From positions 1 through 8,791 of the forward strand of contig CALCHY010000353.1 of the NCBI GenBank assembly GCA_937907415.1: DNA of 8,791 nt, written 5' to 3'. The translations under genes and the position numbers were made by a program. Positions 1 through 6,363 of this stretch are shown in pieces. Under the pieces are notes generated by a model. That model had not been told where the DNA came from. It saw nothing but the letters and a program-made list of their open reading frames with translations, and did not search any database. This stretch comes from an uncultured Trueperaceae bacterium (lineage in GTDB: Bacteria > Deinococcota > Deinococci > Deinococcales > Trueperaceae). How positions within the stretch are numbered: position 1 is the stretch's first letter; each line of letters begins with the position of its first letter.

Positions 1-923
<923 letters not shown>

Positions 924-930
924 GAAGTTC

Positions 931-936
931 ATCGTA
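931..936 (-). promoter_or_regulatory. Possible -10 element of the M29 aminopeptidase (leaderless start)
   Basis: On the minus strand TACGAT (TANNNT type) ends 7 nt before the ATG at 923, and no SD-like sequence lies in between. That spacing puts the transcription start at or next to the start codon. No good -35 is visible at 16-18 nt. The call is weak because a six-base degenerate motif occurs often by chance. Confidence 0.3.
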
Positions 937-967
937 GCAGCGAGCGCCAGACACCACGTCGCGGTAC

Positions 968-995
968 TTGGCAACGGCCTAGGGCGGCTTATCAT
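968..995 (+). promoter_or_regulatory. Predicted sigma70-type promoter of the riboflavin operon
   Basis: TTGGCA (968-973) and TATCAT (990-995) are separated by 16 nt, close to the TTGACA/TATAAT consensus. The predicted transcription start is about 1001-1003, some 35 nt upstream of the FMN aptamer, which suits a riboswitch-controlled leader. I see no competing promoter between here and the aptamer. Confidence 0.5.
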
Positions 996-1002
996 GCTCG
1001 AA

Positions 1003-1022
1003 GGCGGCGTGGTAACGCCGCC
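1003..1022 (+). promoter_or_regulatory. Perfect inverted repeat / hairpin at predicted 5' end of rib mRNA
   Basis: GGCGGCGT (1003-1010), loop GGTA (1011-1014), ACGCCGCC (1015-1022): a perfect 8-bp GC-rich stem with a tetraloop. It begins almost exactly where the predicted promoter would start transcription and ends 13 nt before the aptamer. Neither strand has a T-tract after it, so it is not a convincing intrinsic terminator. It could be a 5' stabilising stem-loop in the leader RNA or a DNA operator overlapping the start site. The structure is certain; the role is inferred. Confidence 0.45.
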
Positions 1023-1035
1023 CAAAACTAGCTAA

Positions 1036-1179
1036 CCCCTTCAGGGCAGGGTGAGATTCCCGACCGGCGGTGAAGGGCGCGAAGCACAGCAAGCGCCTTA
1101 GCCCGCGACGCTCACTACGGTGAGCTTGAACCGGTGATATTCCGGTGCCGACGGTAACAGTCCGGATGAGAGAAGGAGG
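1036..1179 (+). promoter_or_regulatory. FMN riboswitch (RFN element) upstream of ribD
   Basis: The conserved RFN blocks are present in order: CAGGGCAGGGTGAGATTCCC at 1042-1061, then GACCGGCGGTGAAG (1062-1075), GCCCGCGAC (1101-1109), ACCGGTGATATTCCGG (1130-1145), GCCGACGGTAACAGTCCGGA (1147-1166) and GAGAGAAGGAG (1168-1178). Two variable stems sit between them: AAGGGCGC with GCGCCTT (1073-1080/1093-1099, one bulged G), and the perfect GCTCAC-TACG-GTGAGC (1110-1125). P1 closes through CCTTC (1038-1042) with GAAGG (1172-1176). The class binds flavin mononucleotide and lowers expression of riboflavin synthesis or transport genes. Because the 3' strand of P1 is itself part of the SD, FMN-stabilised P1 should block translation directly. 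No U-tract terminator follows, so transcriptional attenuation by an intrinsic terminator is unlikely; Rho-dependent control remains possible. Confidence 0.96.
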
Positions 1180-1182
1180 TGA
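1173..1182 (+). promoter_or_regulatory. Shine-Dalgarno sequence of ribD embedded in riboswitch P1
   Basis: AAGGAGGTGA is a ten-base perfect complement to the usual 16S 3' tail. Its first four bases form the 3' strand of riboswitch P1. No ATG, GTG or TTG lies 5-12 nt downstream; the GTG at 1179 is inside the SD itself. The site therefore has to serve the ATG at 1215, apparently across the hairpin at 1185-1208. Confidence 0.7.
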
Positions 1183-1184
1183 AG

Positions 1185-1208
1185 CGACGACCGCGAAAAG
1201 CGGTCGCG
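1185..1208 (+). promoter_or_regulatory. Hairpin between riboswitch/SD and the ribD start codon
   Basis: CG, bulged A1187, CGACCGC, loop GAAAA (1195-1199), GCGGTCG, CG: nine base pairs, seven of them contiguous. Folding it reduces the 35-nt gap between the SD core and the ATG at 1215 to about 11 unpaired nt (1180-1184 and 1209-1214). It may act as a spacer that brings the SD within reach, or as part of the expression platform. There is no T-tract after it, so it is not a terminator. Confidence 0.5.
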
Positions 1209-1214
1209 GCTTCC

Positions 1215-2381
1215 ATGGAACAAGGAACCCCAGACGACCTCTCGGCCGAACGTGCAGCCAGCGACGTTCGCTACATGAACCTGGCGCTCGCGCTAGCCGA
1301 GCACGGCCGTGGGCGCGTCAGCCCCAACCCCCTAGTCGGGTGCGTGATAGTCAAGAACGGCACCGTGGTAGGCGAAGGTTGGCACGCCCGCGCAGGCGGA
1401 CCCCACGCCGAAGTCAACGCCCTCGACGACGCGGGAGAGGGGGCACGTGGAGCCACCGCGTACGTCACCCTCGAGCCGTGCGACCACCATGGCCGCACGC
1501 CCCCATGCACGGACGCGCTCATCGCCGCGGGCGTAGCACGCGTGGTGGTCGCCACGAGCGACCCCAACCCACGCGTCGACGGACGCGGACTGCAGCGCCT
1601 GCGCGAGGCTGGCATCGAGGTCGTCGTTGGCGTGCAGCAGGCCGAGGCGGAAGTGCAGAACGAGGTCTACCGCACGACGTGGCTATTGGGGCGCCCGTTC
1701 GTCCTCTACAAGACCGCCATGTCGCTCGACGGCAAGATCGCGGTGCGCACGGGTCGCTCGCGCTGGATCACGGGTCCGACGGCCCGCAGCCGCGTCCACC
1801 ATTGGCGCAACGAGTACGACGCCGTCGCCGTAGGCGTCAACACCGTCTTGCTCGATGACCCGGCCCTCACGACCCGCATCCCGGATGGGCACACTCCAGC
1901 CAAGGTCGTGTTCGACAGCATGGCCCGCACCCCAACCACCGCGATGCTCTTCGCAGACGCGCCGAACGGCCAACGCGCCCGCGTAATCATCGTCGCGACC
2001 ACGGACGCGCCACCGCAGCGCACCAAGGCGCTCGAGGCCGCCGGCGCGCAGATCGTCTCCCTGCCAGCCAGCCACGGTCGGCCCCCCGTAACCGAGGCGC
2101 TTACCGCGCTGCTCGAACTTGGCATCACGAGCATCATGCTCGAGGGCGGCGGCTCGCTCGCGTGGGAGTTCTTCGCTGCTCACGCCGTAGACCGCGTCGC
2201 GTGGTTCGTGGCGCCGAAGCTCCTCGGCGGCTCCGCCTCAGGGCCGCTAGCGGGCCTCGGCGTGGCAAGCATCGACGACGCCTTCACCATCACCAACGTC
2301 GTCACGGAAACCATCGGACCAGACCTGCTCATCACGGGTAAGGTCGTCAACGCGCCAACCGCGGCCGAGACGGAGGCTTGA
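1215..2381 (+). CDS. ribD: Bifunctional diaminohydroxyphosphoribosylaminopyrimidine deaminase / 5-amino-6-(5-phosphoribosylamino)uracil reductase
   Basis: The 388-residue protein carries out the second and third steps of the pyrimidine branch of riboflavin synthesis in the cytoplasm. Residues about 18-150 are the zinc-dependent cytidine-deaminase-like domain: H64-A-E66 (zinc ligand and proton shuttle) and the E-P-C89...C98 motif within a conserved H-H-G-R-T-P-P-C. Residues about 160-378 are the NADPH-dependent, DHFR-like reductase domain, with K-T-A-M-S-L-D-G-K (166-174), W-I-T-G (184-187), D-D-P-A-L-T near 214-219 and L-E-G-G-G-S-L near 309-315. All key residues are intact and the length is typical of fused RibD. 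I chose ATG 1215 because homology begins only around residue 18. The alternative GTG at 1179 lies inside the SD and would add 12 basic residues encoded by the leader hairpin. First gene of the operon, under the FMN riboswitch; ribE follows one base after the stop. Confidence 0.97.
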   Translation: MEQGTPDDLSAERAASDVRYMNLALALAEHGRGRVSPNPLVGCVIVKNGTVVGEGWHARAGGPHAEVNALDDAGEGARGATAYVTLEPCDHHGRTPPCTDALIAAGVARVVVATSDPNPRVDGRGLQRLREAGIEVVVGVQQAEAEVQNEVYRTTWLLGRPFVLYKTAMSLDGKIAVRTGRSRWITGPTARSRVHHWRNEYDAVAVGVNTVLLDDPALTTRIPDGHTPAKVVFDSMARTPTTAMLFADAPNGQRARVIIVATTDAPPQRTKALEAAGAQIVSLPASHGRPPVTEALTALLELGITSIMLEGGGSLAWEFFAAHAVDRVAWFVAPKLLGGSASGPLAGLGVASIDDAFTITNVVTETIGPDLLITGKVVNAPTAAETEA

Positions 2382-2382
2382 A

Positions 2383-3015
2383 GTGTTCAGCGGCATAGTC
2401 GAGGAGGTCGGCACCGTAACCAGGGTCGCCGAAGACGGCGACGTGCGCCTCACCATCGCAGCGCAACGCGTGCTGGGCGACGTGAAACTAGGCGACTCCA
2501 TCAGCGTCTCCGGTTGCTGCCTCACGGTGATCGCCTTCGACGAGCAGTCGTTCGACGTCGAGCTCTCGCGCGAGACCGTCGCCAAGACGGCGCCGCGGTG
2601 GTCGCTCGGCTCCAAAGTCAACCTAGAGCGTGCGCTGCGGGTGTCCGACCGCTTAGGCGGCCACATCGTCTCAGGACACGTGGACGGCGTTGGGGAAGTG
2701 CTCGAGCTGAGCGCCGAGCCCGGCGCTTACGTTCTGCGTGTCGCCGCCCCACCCGCGCTAGCCGCCCACCTGGTGCCGAAGGGCAGCGTGACGGTCGACG
2801 GCGTGAGCCTCACCCTCGTGGACGTCGGCGGCCCTGGAGGAACGCAACCGGAGTGGCCAGCCAACGAGTTCAGCTTGTGGCTCATCCCACACACTCTCGA
2901 GGTCACGACCCTTGGCGAGTTGCGGCCCGGTTCCCGCGTGAACGTCGAAAGCGACGTTCTCGCCAAGTACGTTGAGCGTTTGCAGCTCGTAGCGAAAGGA
3001 AACGCGCATGCCTGA
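2383..3015 (+). CDS. ribE: Riboflavin synthase, alpha subunit
   Basis: 210 residues. Catalyses the last step, dismutation of two 6,7-dimethyl-8-ribityllumazines to riboflavin plus the pyrimidine intermediate; the family is a homotrimer. Two tandem lumazine-binding barrels are visible. Barrel 1 (about 1-97) starts [10 protein letters not shown], with G-C-C-L-T-V (44-49), S-R-E-T (62-65) and [13 protein letters not shown] (90-102). Barrel 2 (about 98-200) carries [12 protein letters not shown] (133-144) and I-P-H-T (168-171), ending A-K-Y-V-E-R-L. Residues about 148-160 (rich in Gly and Pro) look like a short insertion relative to the usual family. The start is GTG, preceded by GGAGG (2372-2376) with a 6-nt spacer; the SD sits inside the end of ribD and only one base separates stop and start, so translational coupling is likely. 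Its last 8 nt overlap ribBA. Confidence 0.97.
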   Translation: MFSGIVEEVGTVTRVAEDGDVRLTIAAQRVLGDVKLGDSISVSGCCLTVIAFDEQSFDVELSRETVAKTAPRWSLGSKVNLERALRVSDRLGGHIVSGHVDGVGEVLELSAEPGAYVLRVAAPPALAAHLVPKGSVTVDGVSLTLVDVGGPGGTQPEWPANEFSLWLIPHTLEVTTLGELRPGSRVNVESDVLAKYVERLQLVAKGNAHA

Positions 3016-4255
3016 CCAAACAGATGCTCACGGCGCGGCTGAAGCGACTGGCATCGCCACCGTGCCAGAGCTACTTGCCGAGCTACGCGCCGGCCGCCCC
3101 ATCATCGTCGTTGACGACGAGGACCGCGAGAACGAGGGCGACCTCGTGGTTGCCGCCCAGTTCGCGACCACCGAGAACTTGGCGTTCATGATCCGCTACA
3201 CGGGCGGCGTCGTCTGCTTGGCGTTGGAGGAGGGTGCCGCCGATCGCCTCGACCTGCCGCCGATGGTACGCGACAACACCGCGCGGCGCGGCACGGCGTT
3301 CACCGTGAGCATCGAAGCCAAGAACGGCATCAGCACCGGCATCAGCGCCCACGACCGCGCCGTCACCATCCGCACCGCCGTGGCGCCGGGCGCGAGCGGC
3401 AGCGACCTCGCGCGTCCGGGTCACGTCTTCCCGCTGCGCGCGAAGGACGGCGGGGTGCTGCGCCGCGCCGGGCACACCGAGGCCAGCGTCGACCTCTGCC
3501 GCCTGGCTGGCCTCGAGCCTGCCGCCGCCATCTCCGAACTCATGGCCGACGACGGCAGCATGCTGCGCCTCCCCGCCATCAAGGAGTTCGCGGCCGAGCA
3601 TCACGTCAAGGTCGGCACCATCGCTAGCCTCATCAGCTACCGCCTGGCGCAAGACGCATTTGTGCGCCGCGTGGTCAGCACCAAGTTGCCGACGCCTTAC
3701 GGTGAGTTCATGGTGCACGGCTTCGTCGATGAACTGACCGGCGCCGAGCACGTTGCCCTGACGCTGGGTGACGTGGCGCACGCGTCCGGCAACGGCAAGG
3801 GGGTGCTCGTGCGCATGCACTCCGAGTGCCTCACGGGTGACGCCCTGCATAGCCTGCGCTGCGACTGCGGTGCGCAGCGCGACGCGGCCATGGCCGCCAT
3901 CGCGCAAGAGGGCGCCGGCGTGCTCGTCTACCTGCGGCAGGAGGGGCGCGGCATCGGGCTCCTCAACAAGCTGCGGGCTTATCACTTGCAGGACGAGGGT
4001 TACGACACGGTAGAAGCCAACGAGCAGCTCGGCTTGCCCGTCGACGGCCGCGATTACGGCGTTGGCGCCCAGATCCTCGCGGACTTGGGCGTGAAGAGCA
4101 TGCGGCTCCTCACCAACAACCCGCGCAAGCTGGCGGCGCTACGCGGCTTCGGTCTCGAGACCGTCGAGCGGGTGCCGCTGCACGTCGGCCAGAACCCGTA
4201 CAACGAGCGTTACCTGCGCACCAAGGAGGAGAAGCTCGGTCACTTGGTCGATTAA
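3008..4255 (+). CDS. ribBA: Fused 3,4-dihydroxy-2-butanone-4-phosphate synthase / GTP cyclohydrolase II
   Basis: The 415-residue fusion provides both entry reactions: RibB converts ribulose-5-phosphate to dihydroxybutanone phosphate plus formate; RibA opens GTP to the diaminopyrimidine precursor, releasing formate and pyrophosphate. RibB spans about 17-216: [10 protein letters not shown] (36-45, acidic metal/substrate loop), R-R-G-T-A-F-T (93-99), G-I-S-A-H-D-R (111-117), R-P-G-H-V-F-P-L (136-143) and G-H-T-E-A-S-V-D-L (155-163). RibA spans about 217-410: zinc ligands C274, C285 and C287 in S-E-C-L-T-G-D...C-D-C-G, then L-R-Q-E-G-R-G-I-G (309-317), Y-G-V-G-A-Q (350-355) and T-N-N-P-R-K (369-374). 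Both halves look catalytically complete. Start ATG has AAAGGA (2995-3000) 7 nt upstream and overlaps the ribE end by 8 nt, indicating coupling. No ribH follows. Confidence 0.97.
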   Translation: MPDQTDAHGAAEATGIATVPELLAELRAGRPIIVVDDEDRENEGDLVVAAQFATTENLAFMIRYTGGVVCLALEEGAADRLDLPPMVRDNTARRGTAFTVSIEAKNGISTGISAHDRAVTIRTAVAPGASGSDLARPGHVFPLRAKDGGVLRRAGHTEASVDLCRLAGLEPAAAISELMADDGSMLRLPAIKEFAAEHHVKVGTIASLISYRLAQDAFVRRVVSTKLPTPYGEFMVHGFVDELTGAEHVALTLGDVAHASGNGKGVLVRMHSECLTGDALHSLRCDCGAQRDAAMAAIAQEGAGVLVYLRQEGRGIGLLNKLRAYHLQDEGYDTVEANEQLGLPVDGRDYGVGAQILADLGVKSMRLLTNNPRKLAALRGFGLETVERVPLHVGQNPYNERYLRTKEEKLGHLVD

Positions 4256-4290
4256 CCCTTACCTAGCCACGTGATGCCGAAGGATTAGCC

Positions 4291-4932
4291 ATGACGCTGT
4301 TCCGTAACCGAATCGACGCAGGCGAGAAGCTGGCCTGGGAGCTTGGCGAGTTCCACGGCGGGAACACGGTGGTGGTCGGGTTACCCCGCGGAGGGGTGCC
4401 GGTGGCCGCCGAGGTGGCGCGGCAACTGGGTGCGCCGCTCGACGTGCTGCCCGTGCGTAAGGTGGGGCACCCGAACCAGCCTGAGTTGGCGATCGGCGCC
4501 ATAGCTCAAGGCGGGTTCTTGGTGAGGAACGAGGCCCTGACTGGGGATAGCGGCGTGTCGGACGCCGATTTCGAGGCGCTAGCCAACCGGGAGCGCCGCG
4601 AGCTCGTGCGCCGCGCCGCCAACTACCGCGGCGACCGCCCACCCCTCGACCTCGCCAACAAGGTCGTGGTGTTGGTCGACGACGGGTTGGCTACCGGCGC
4701 CACCATGCGCGCGGCGGTGGCGGCGGCCAGGGGCCTCGGCGCGGCCCGCGTGATAGTGGCGGTGCCGGTGGCCTCGCCCGAAACGCGCGCGCTGCTGGAG
4801 GCGGAGGCCGACCAGGTCGTGTGCGTGGCAGAGCCAACGGCCTTCGGCAGCGTCGGCGAGTGGTACGCGGACTTCAACCAAACGACGGACGCCGAAGTCA
4901 ACGAGTTGCTGAAGGGCTCGCGCCCTTCGTGA
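4291..4932 (+). CDS. Phosphoribosyltransferase-domain protein (COG1926 type)
   Basis: 213 residues of type I phosphoribosyltransferase fold. The PRPP-binding signature V-V-V-L-V-D-D-G-L-A-T-G-A-T-M is at 125-139, with the two acidic residues (D130, D131) that contact ribose hydroxyls. N-terminal blocks characteristic of the COG1926 subgroup are L-P-R-G-G-V-P-V-A (31-39) and V-R-K-V-G-H...P-E-L-A-I-G-A (55-70). The C-terminus W-Y-A-D-F-N-Q-T-T-D-A-E-V (191-203) is also typical. The substrate of this group is not established to my knowledge, so I give no reaction. GAAGGA (4279-4284) lies 6 nt before the ATG. The gene begins 35 nt after ribBA with no terminator in between, so it may be co-transcribed under FMN control, in the place where ribH often stands. 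It ends 3 nt from the convergent yceH stop. Confidence 0.88.
   Translation: MTLFRNRIDAGEKLAWELGEFHGGNTVVVGLPRGGVPVAAEVARQLGAPLDVLPVRKVGHPNQPELAIGAIAQGGFLVRNEALTGDSGVSDADFEALANRERRELVRRAANYRGDRPPLDLANKVVVLVDDGLATGATMRAAVAAARGLGAARVIVAVPVASPETRALLEAEADQVVCVAEPTAFGSVGEWYADFNQTTDAEVNELLKGSRPS
4911..4928. terminator. Hairpin at the convergent PRTase/yceH 3' ends (possible bidirectional terminator)
   Basis: GAAGGGC (4911-4917), loop TCGC, GCCCTTC (4922-4928): a perfect 7-bp stem that occupies the last codons of the phosphoribosyltransferase gene, with its stop just after. For yceH on the other strand it lies 7 nt past the stop. Neither side has a U-tract, so it may be a weak or U-independent terminator, or merely a 3'-end protecting structure. 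The placement between converging genes supports a 3'-end role. Confidence 0.4.
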
Positions 4933-4935
4933 CCG

Positions 4936-5589
4936 TTACTCCGCCAGTCGACTCTCCAACTCGTCGACGCGGCGCTCAAGCGCCTCCATGCGCCTGAGCA
5001 GCACCGCCAACGGCGAACCGCTTGACTCTGGCGCCGCGGAGTGGTCGCCTTCCGCGCCGTCGACGCGGCGCGGGCGGACACGCGGCTGCATGCGTTCCTC
5101 GTCGGCGCCGAGCTTGTGAACCCAGCGGTCCTGGCTCTGGCCTGGGGCGCGGCCCAGGTTCTCCACGAGCGGCGCTGGGCGCTCGGTCAAGCCGACCAGA
5201 ACGCGCTCGACCGCCGGCACGTCAGCGAAGGAGACGTAGCGGTCGGTGCGAGTGCGCAACTCGCCAGGCGTCTGCGCTCCGCGGAGCATGAGCACGCTCA
5301 GTAGCGCGAGCTCCTCCGCGTTGACTGACCACGCCTGGGCCAGCTTGTGGCGGTGCTTCGGCACGCGGTCGCTTACCTCCTGAACGGTGGAGGCCAGCCC
5401 CTTGTCGCGCAGGCGCTGCACCGCTTCGAGGACGTCCTGCAGGTGGTAGTTGGTGACGGGGTCGCGGCTGGTCTTCTGGTTGCAGGCGGTAACCAGCGCC
5501 TGGCTCGTGAGGGGGTAACTCTCTGGCGTGGTGCTTTCCTTCTCAACGAGGGAGCCAAGCACGCGCAGCTCGATGTCGGTCAAAGGCAT
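4936..5589 (-). CDS. yceH: YceH-family protein (DUF480), paired winged-helix
   Basis: 217 residues, close to the E. coli YceH length. The N-terminal block M-P-L-T-D-I-E-L-R-V-L-G-S-L-V-E-K-E (1-18) and T-P-E-S-Y-P-L-T (21-28) followed by N-Q-K-T-S-R-D-P-V (37-45) are diagnostic for DUF480. Residues 1-85 and about 86-165 match the two winged-helix units of this family; A-E-E-L-A-L-L-S-V-L-M-L-R-G-A-Q-T-P-G-E-L (91-111) opens the second. Residues about 166-192 are a low-complexity polar linker and 195-217 a short heptad-like coiled coil, suggesting oligomerisation. The family's function is not established; winged helices suggest nucleic-acid or protein binding. An upstream in-frame extension of 85 codons exists, but homology begins at the ATG at 5589 and the extension covers the divergent gene. 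There is no SD; TATTAT lies 10 nt before the ATG. Confidence 0.95.
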   Translation of the reverse strand: MPLTDIELRVLGSLVEKESTTPESYPLTSQALVTACNQKTSRDPVTNYHLQDVLEAVQRLRDKGLASTVQEVSDRVPKHRHKLAQAWSVNAEELALLSVLMLRGAQTPGELRTRTDRYVSFADVPAVERVLVGLTERPAPLVENLGRAPGQSQDRWVHKLGADEERMQPRVRPRRVDGAEGDHSAAPESSGSPLAVLLRRMEALERRVDELESRLAE

Positions 5590-5599
5590 GTCAGCCAGG

Positions 5600-5605
5600 A
5601 TAATA
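5600..5605 (-). promoter_or_regulatory. Predicted -10 element of yceH
   Basis: TATTAT on the minus strand ends 10 nt before the yceH ATG, with no SD in the interval, implying a transcript with no leader or one of about 2-4 nt. No acceptable -35 lies 16-18 nt further upstream; TTGGCG at 5620-5615 is only 9 nt away. Confidence 0.4.
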
Positions 5606-5652
5606 CGCGTACCTCGCCAACCTGCGGCCGCAACCTCGGCGCACAGTTGTAA

Positions 5653-5658
5653 TAGCCT
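5653..5658 (+). promoter_or_regulatory. Possible -10 element of the DUF6483-like gene
   Basis: TAGCCT (TANNNT type) ends 6 nt before the GTG at 5665, and no SD is present. The overlapping TGTAAT (5648-5653) is an equally plausible -10 with 11 nt to the start. Either would give a very short leader or none. No -35 was recognised, so this remains tentative. Confidence 0.25.
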
Positions 5659-5664
5659 ACGGTC

Positions 5665-6357
5665 GTGCCCATCCGCGACGAACTGATCGAACGCACCATC
5701 CAGCAACTCGCTGCGCTCATGGCCAAGCTGCTGCTGGCACGCTCGAGCGTCGTCGAGGCCGCGCGCTTCGACCTGAGCGCCGCTGAGCGCGAGATCGAAA
5801 CGCTTTACCTCGCGAACCTCGGCACGAGCCGCAGCCTCGTTCATCGCCTCGGCGTCGAGGACCTCATCGGGGTGCTCGGCACCGCTGGCTACGTCGACGG
5901 CGAACGCGCCTACCTACTTGGCGCCCTGCTGAGCGTGGACGCAGAGGCGGCGGTGGCGGCGGGCGCGGCAGACGACGATCCGGAGGTGCTGCGCCTACGC
6001 AACGCCGCGTTGGCCGTGCTGCTCGAAGCCGGCGCCGTGAACCTAGGCGAACCCGACCTCGACGACCGCGTGCAGGCGCTGCTTAGCGAGGTGCCAAGCG
6101 ACCTCCGACCACTCAGCACTTTCGAGCGCCGCTTCCGCTACGAGTTCGCGTCAGACAGGTACGCCAGGGCCGAGGACGCGCTGTTCTCCTGGCTCGATCA
6201 CGCGGGTAGCTTCGAGGAGCGCCTGGAGGCGGCAGCGACGGCGATCGCCTTCTACGACGCCCTGGACGGCAAGAGCGACGAGGAGCTTGCGCTGGGAGAC
6301 TTCGAGCGTGCGGATATAGCGTTAGGCCGCGGTGACTTCGCGGCGCGGGTTACGTAA
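5665..6357 (+). CDS. DUF6483-like helical protein of unknown function
   Basis: 230 residues, very rich in Ala, Leu, Glu and Arg, predicted to be almost entirely alpha-helical and cytoplasmic; no signal peptide, membrane segment or metal motif is visible. The opening I-R-D-E-L-I-E-R-T-I-Q-Q-L-A-A-L-M-A-K (3-21) resembles the start of DUF6483 proteins (aromatic/charged opening, then I-x-Q-L-A-x-x-x-A-x-I), and the following pattern of short helical pairs (about 40-60, 62-90, 105-125) suggests a TPR-like or helical-bundle fold. The family assignment is from memory of the pattern, not a search. The start is GTG 5665, the first start giving the conserved opening; no SD precedes it. Divergent from yceH across 75 nt, convergent with the CorC-type gene across 6 nt. 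The function is unknown; an adaptor or scaffold role is only a guess. Confidence 0.75.
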   Translation: MPIRDELIERTIQQLAALMAKLLLARSSVVEAARFDLSAAEREIETLYLANLGTSRSLVHRLGVEDLIGVLGTAGYVDGERAYLLGALLSVDAEAAVAAGAADDDPEVLRLRNAALAVLLEAGAVNLGEPDLDDRVQALLSEVPSDLRPLSTFERRFRYEFASDRYARAEDALFSWLDHAGSFEERLEAAATAIAFYDALDGKSDEELALGDFERADIALGRGDFAARVT

Positions 6358-6363
6358 GGGTCC

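Noticed and set aside
1003..1022. Hairpin as a Rho-independent terminator
   Set aside because: No T-tract follows on either strand, and no gene ends upstream of it in either direction.
1179..1214. GTG at 1179 as the ribD start, adding 12 basic residues
   Set aside because: The GTG lies within the SD itself, and the added codons are the riboswitch-proximal hairpin. RibD homology begins well after the ATG at 1215.
1145..1858. 237-aa plus-strand frame through the riboswitch and ribD as a leader or alternative gene
   Set aside because: It starts inside the conserved aptamer and is an Arg-rich out-of-frame translation of ribD.
3083..3985. 300-aa open frame on the minus strand opposite ribBA
   Set aside because: It lies antisense to a fully recognisable enzyme, has no recognisable domain, and is His/Ala/Gly/Val-rich as expected for a shadow frame in GC-rich DNA.
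5590..5844. 85-codon N-terminal extension of the yceH frame
   Set aside because: YceH homology begins exactly at the ATG at 5589; the extension runs antisense through the divergent gene and past a good -10 element.
6327..6343. CCGCG/CGCGG stem as terminator of the DUF6483-like gene
   Set aside because: Only 5 bp with a 7-nt loop, inside the coding sequence, with no T-tract; expected by chance at this GC content.
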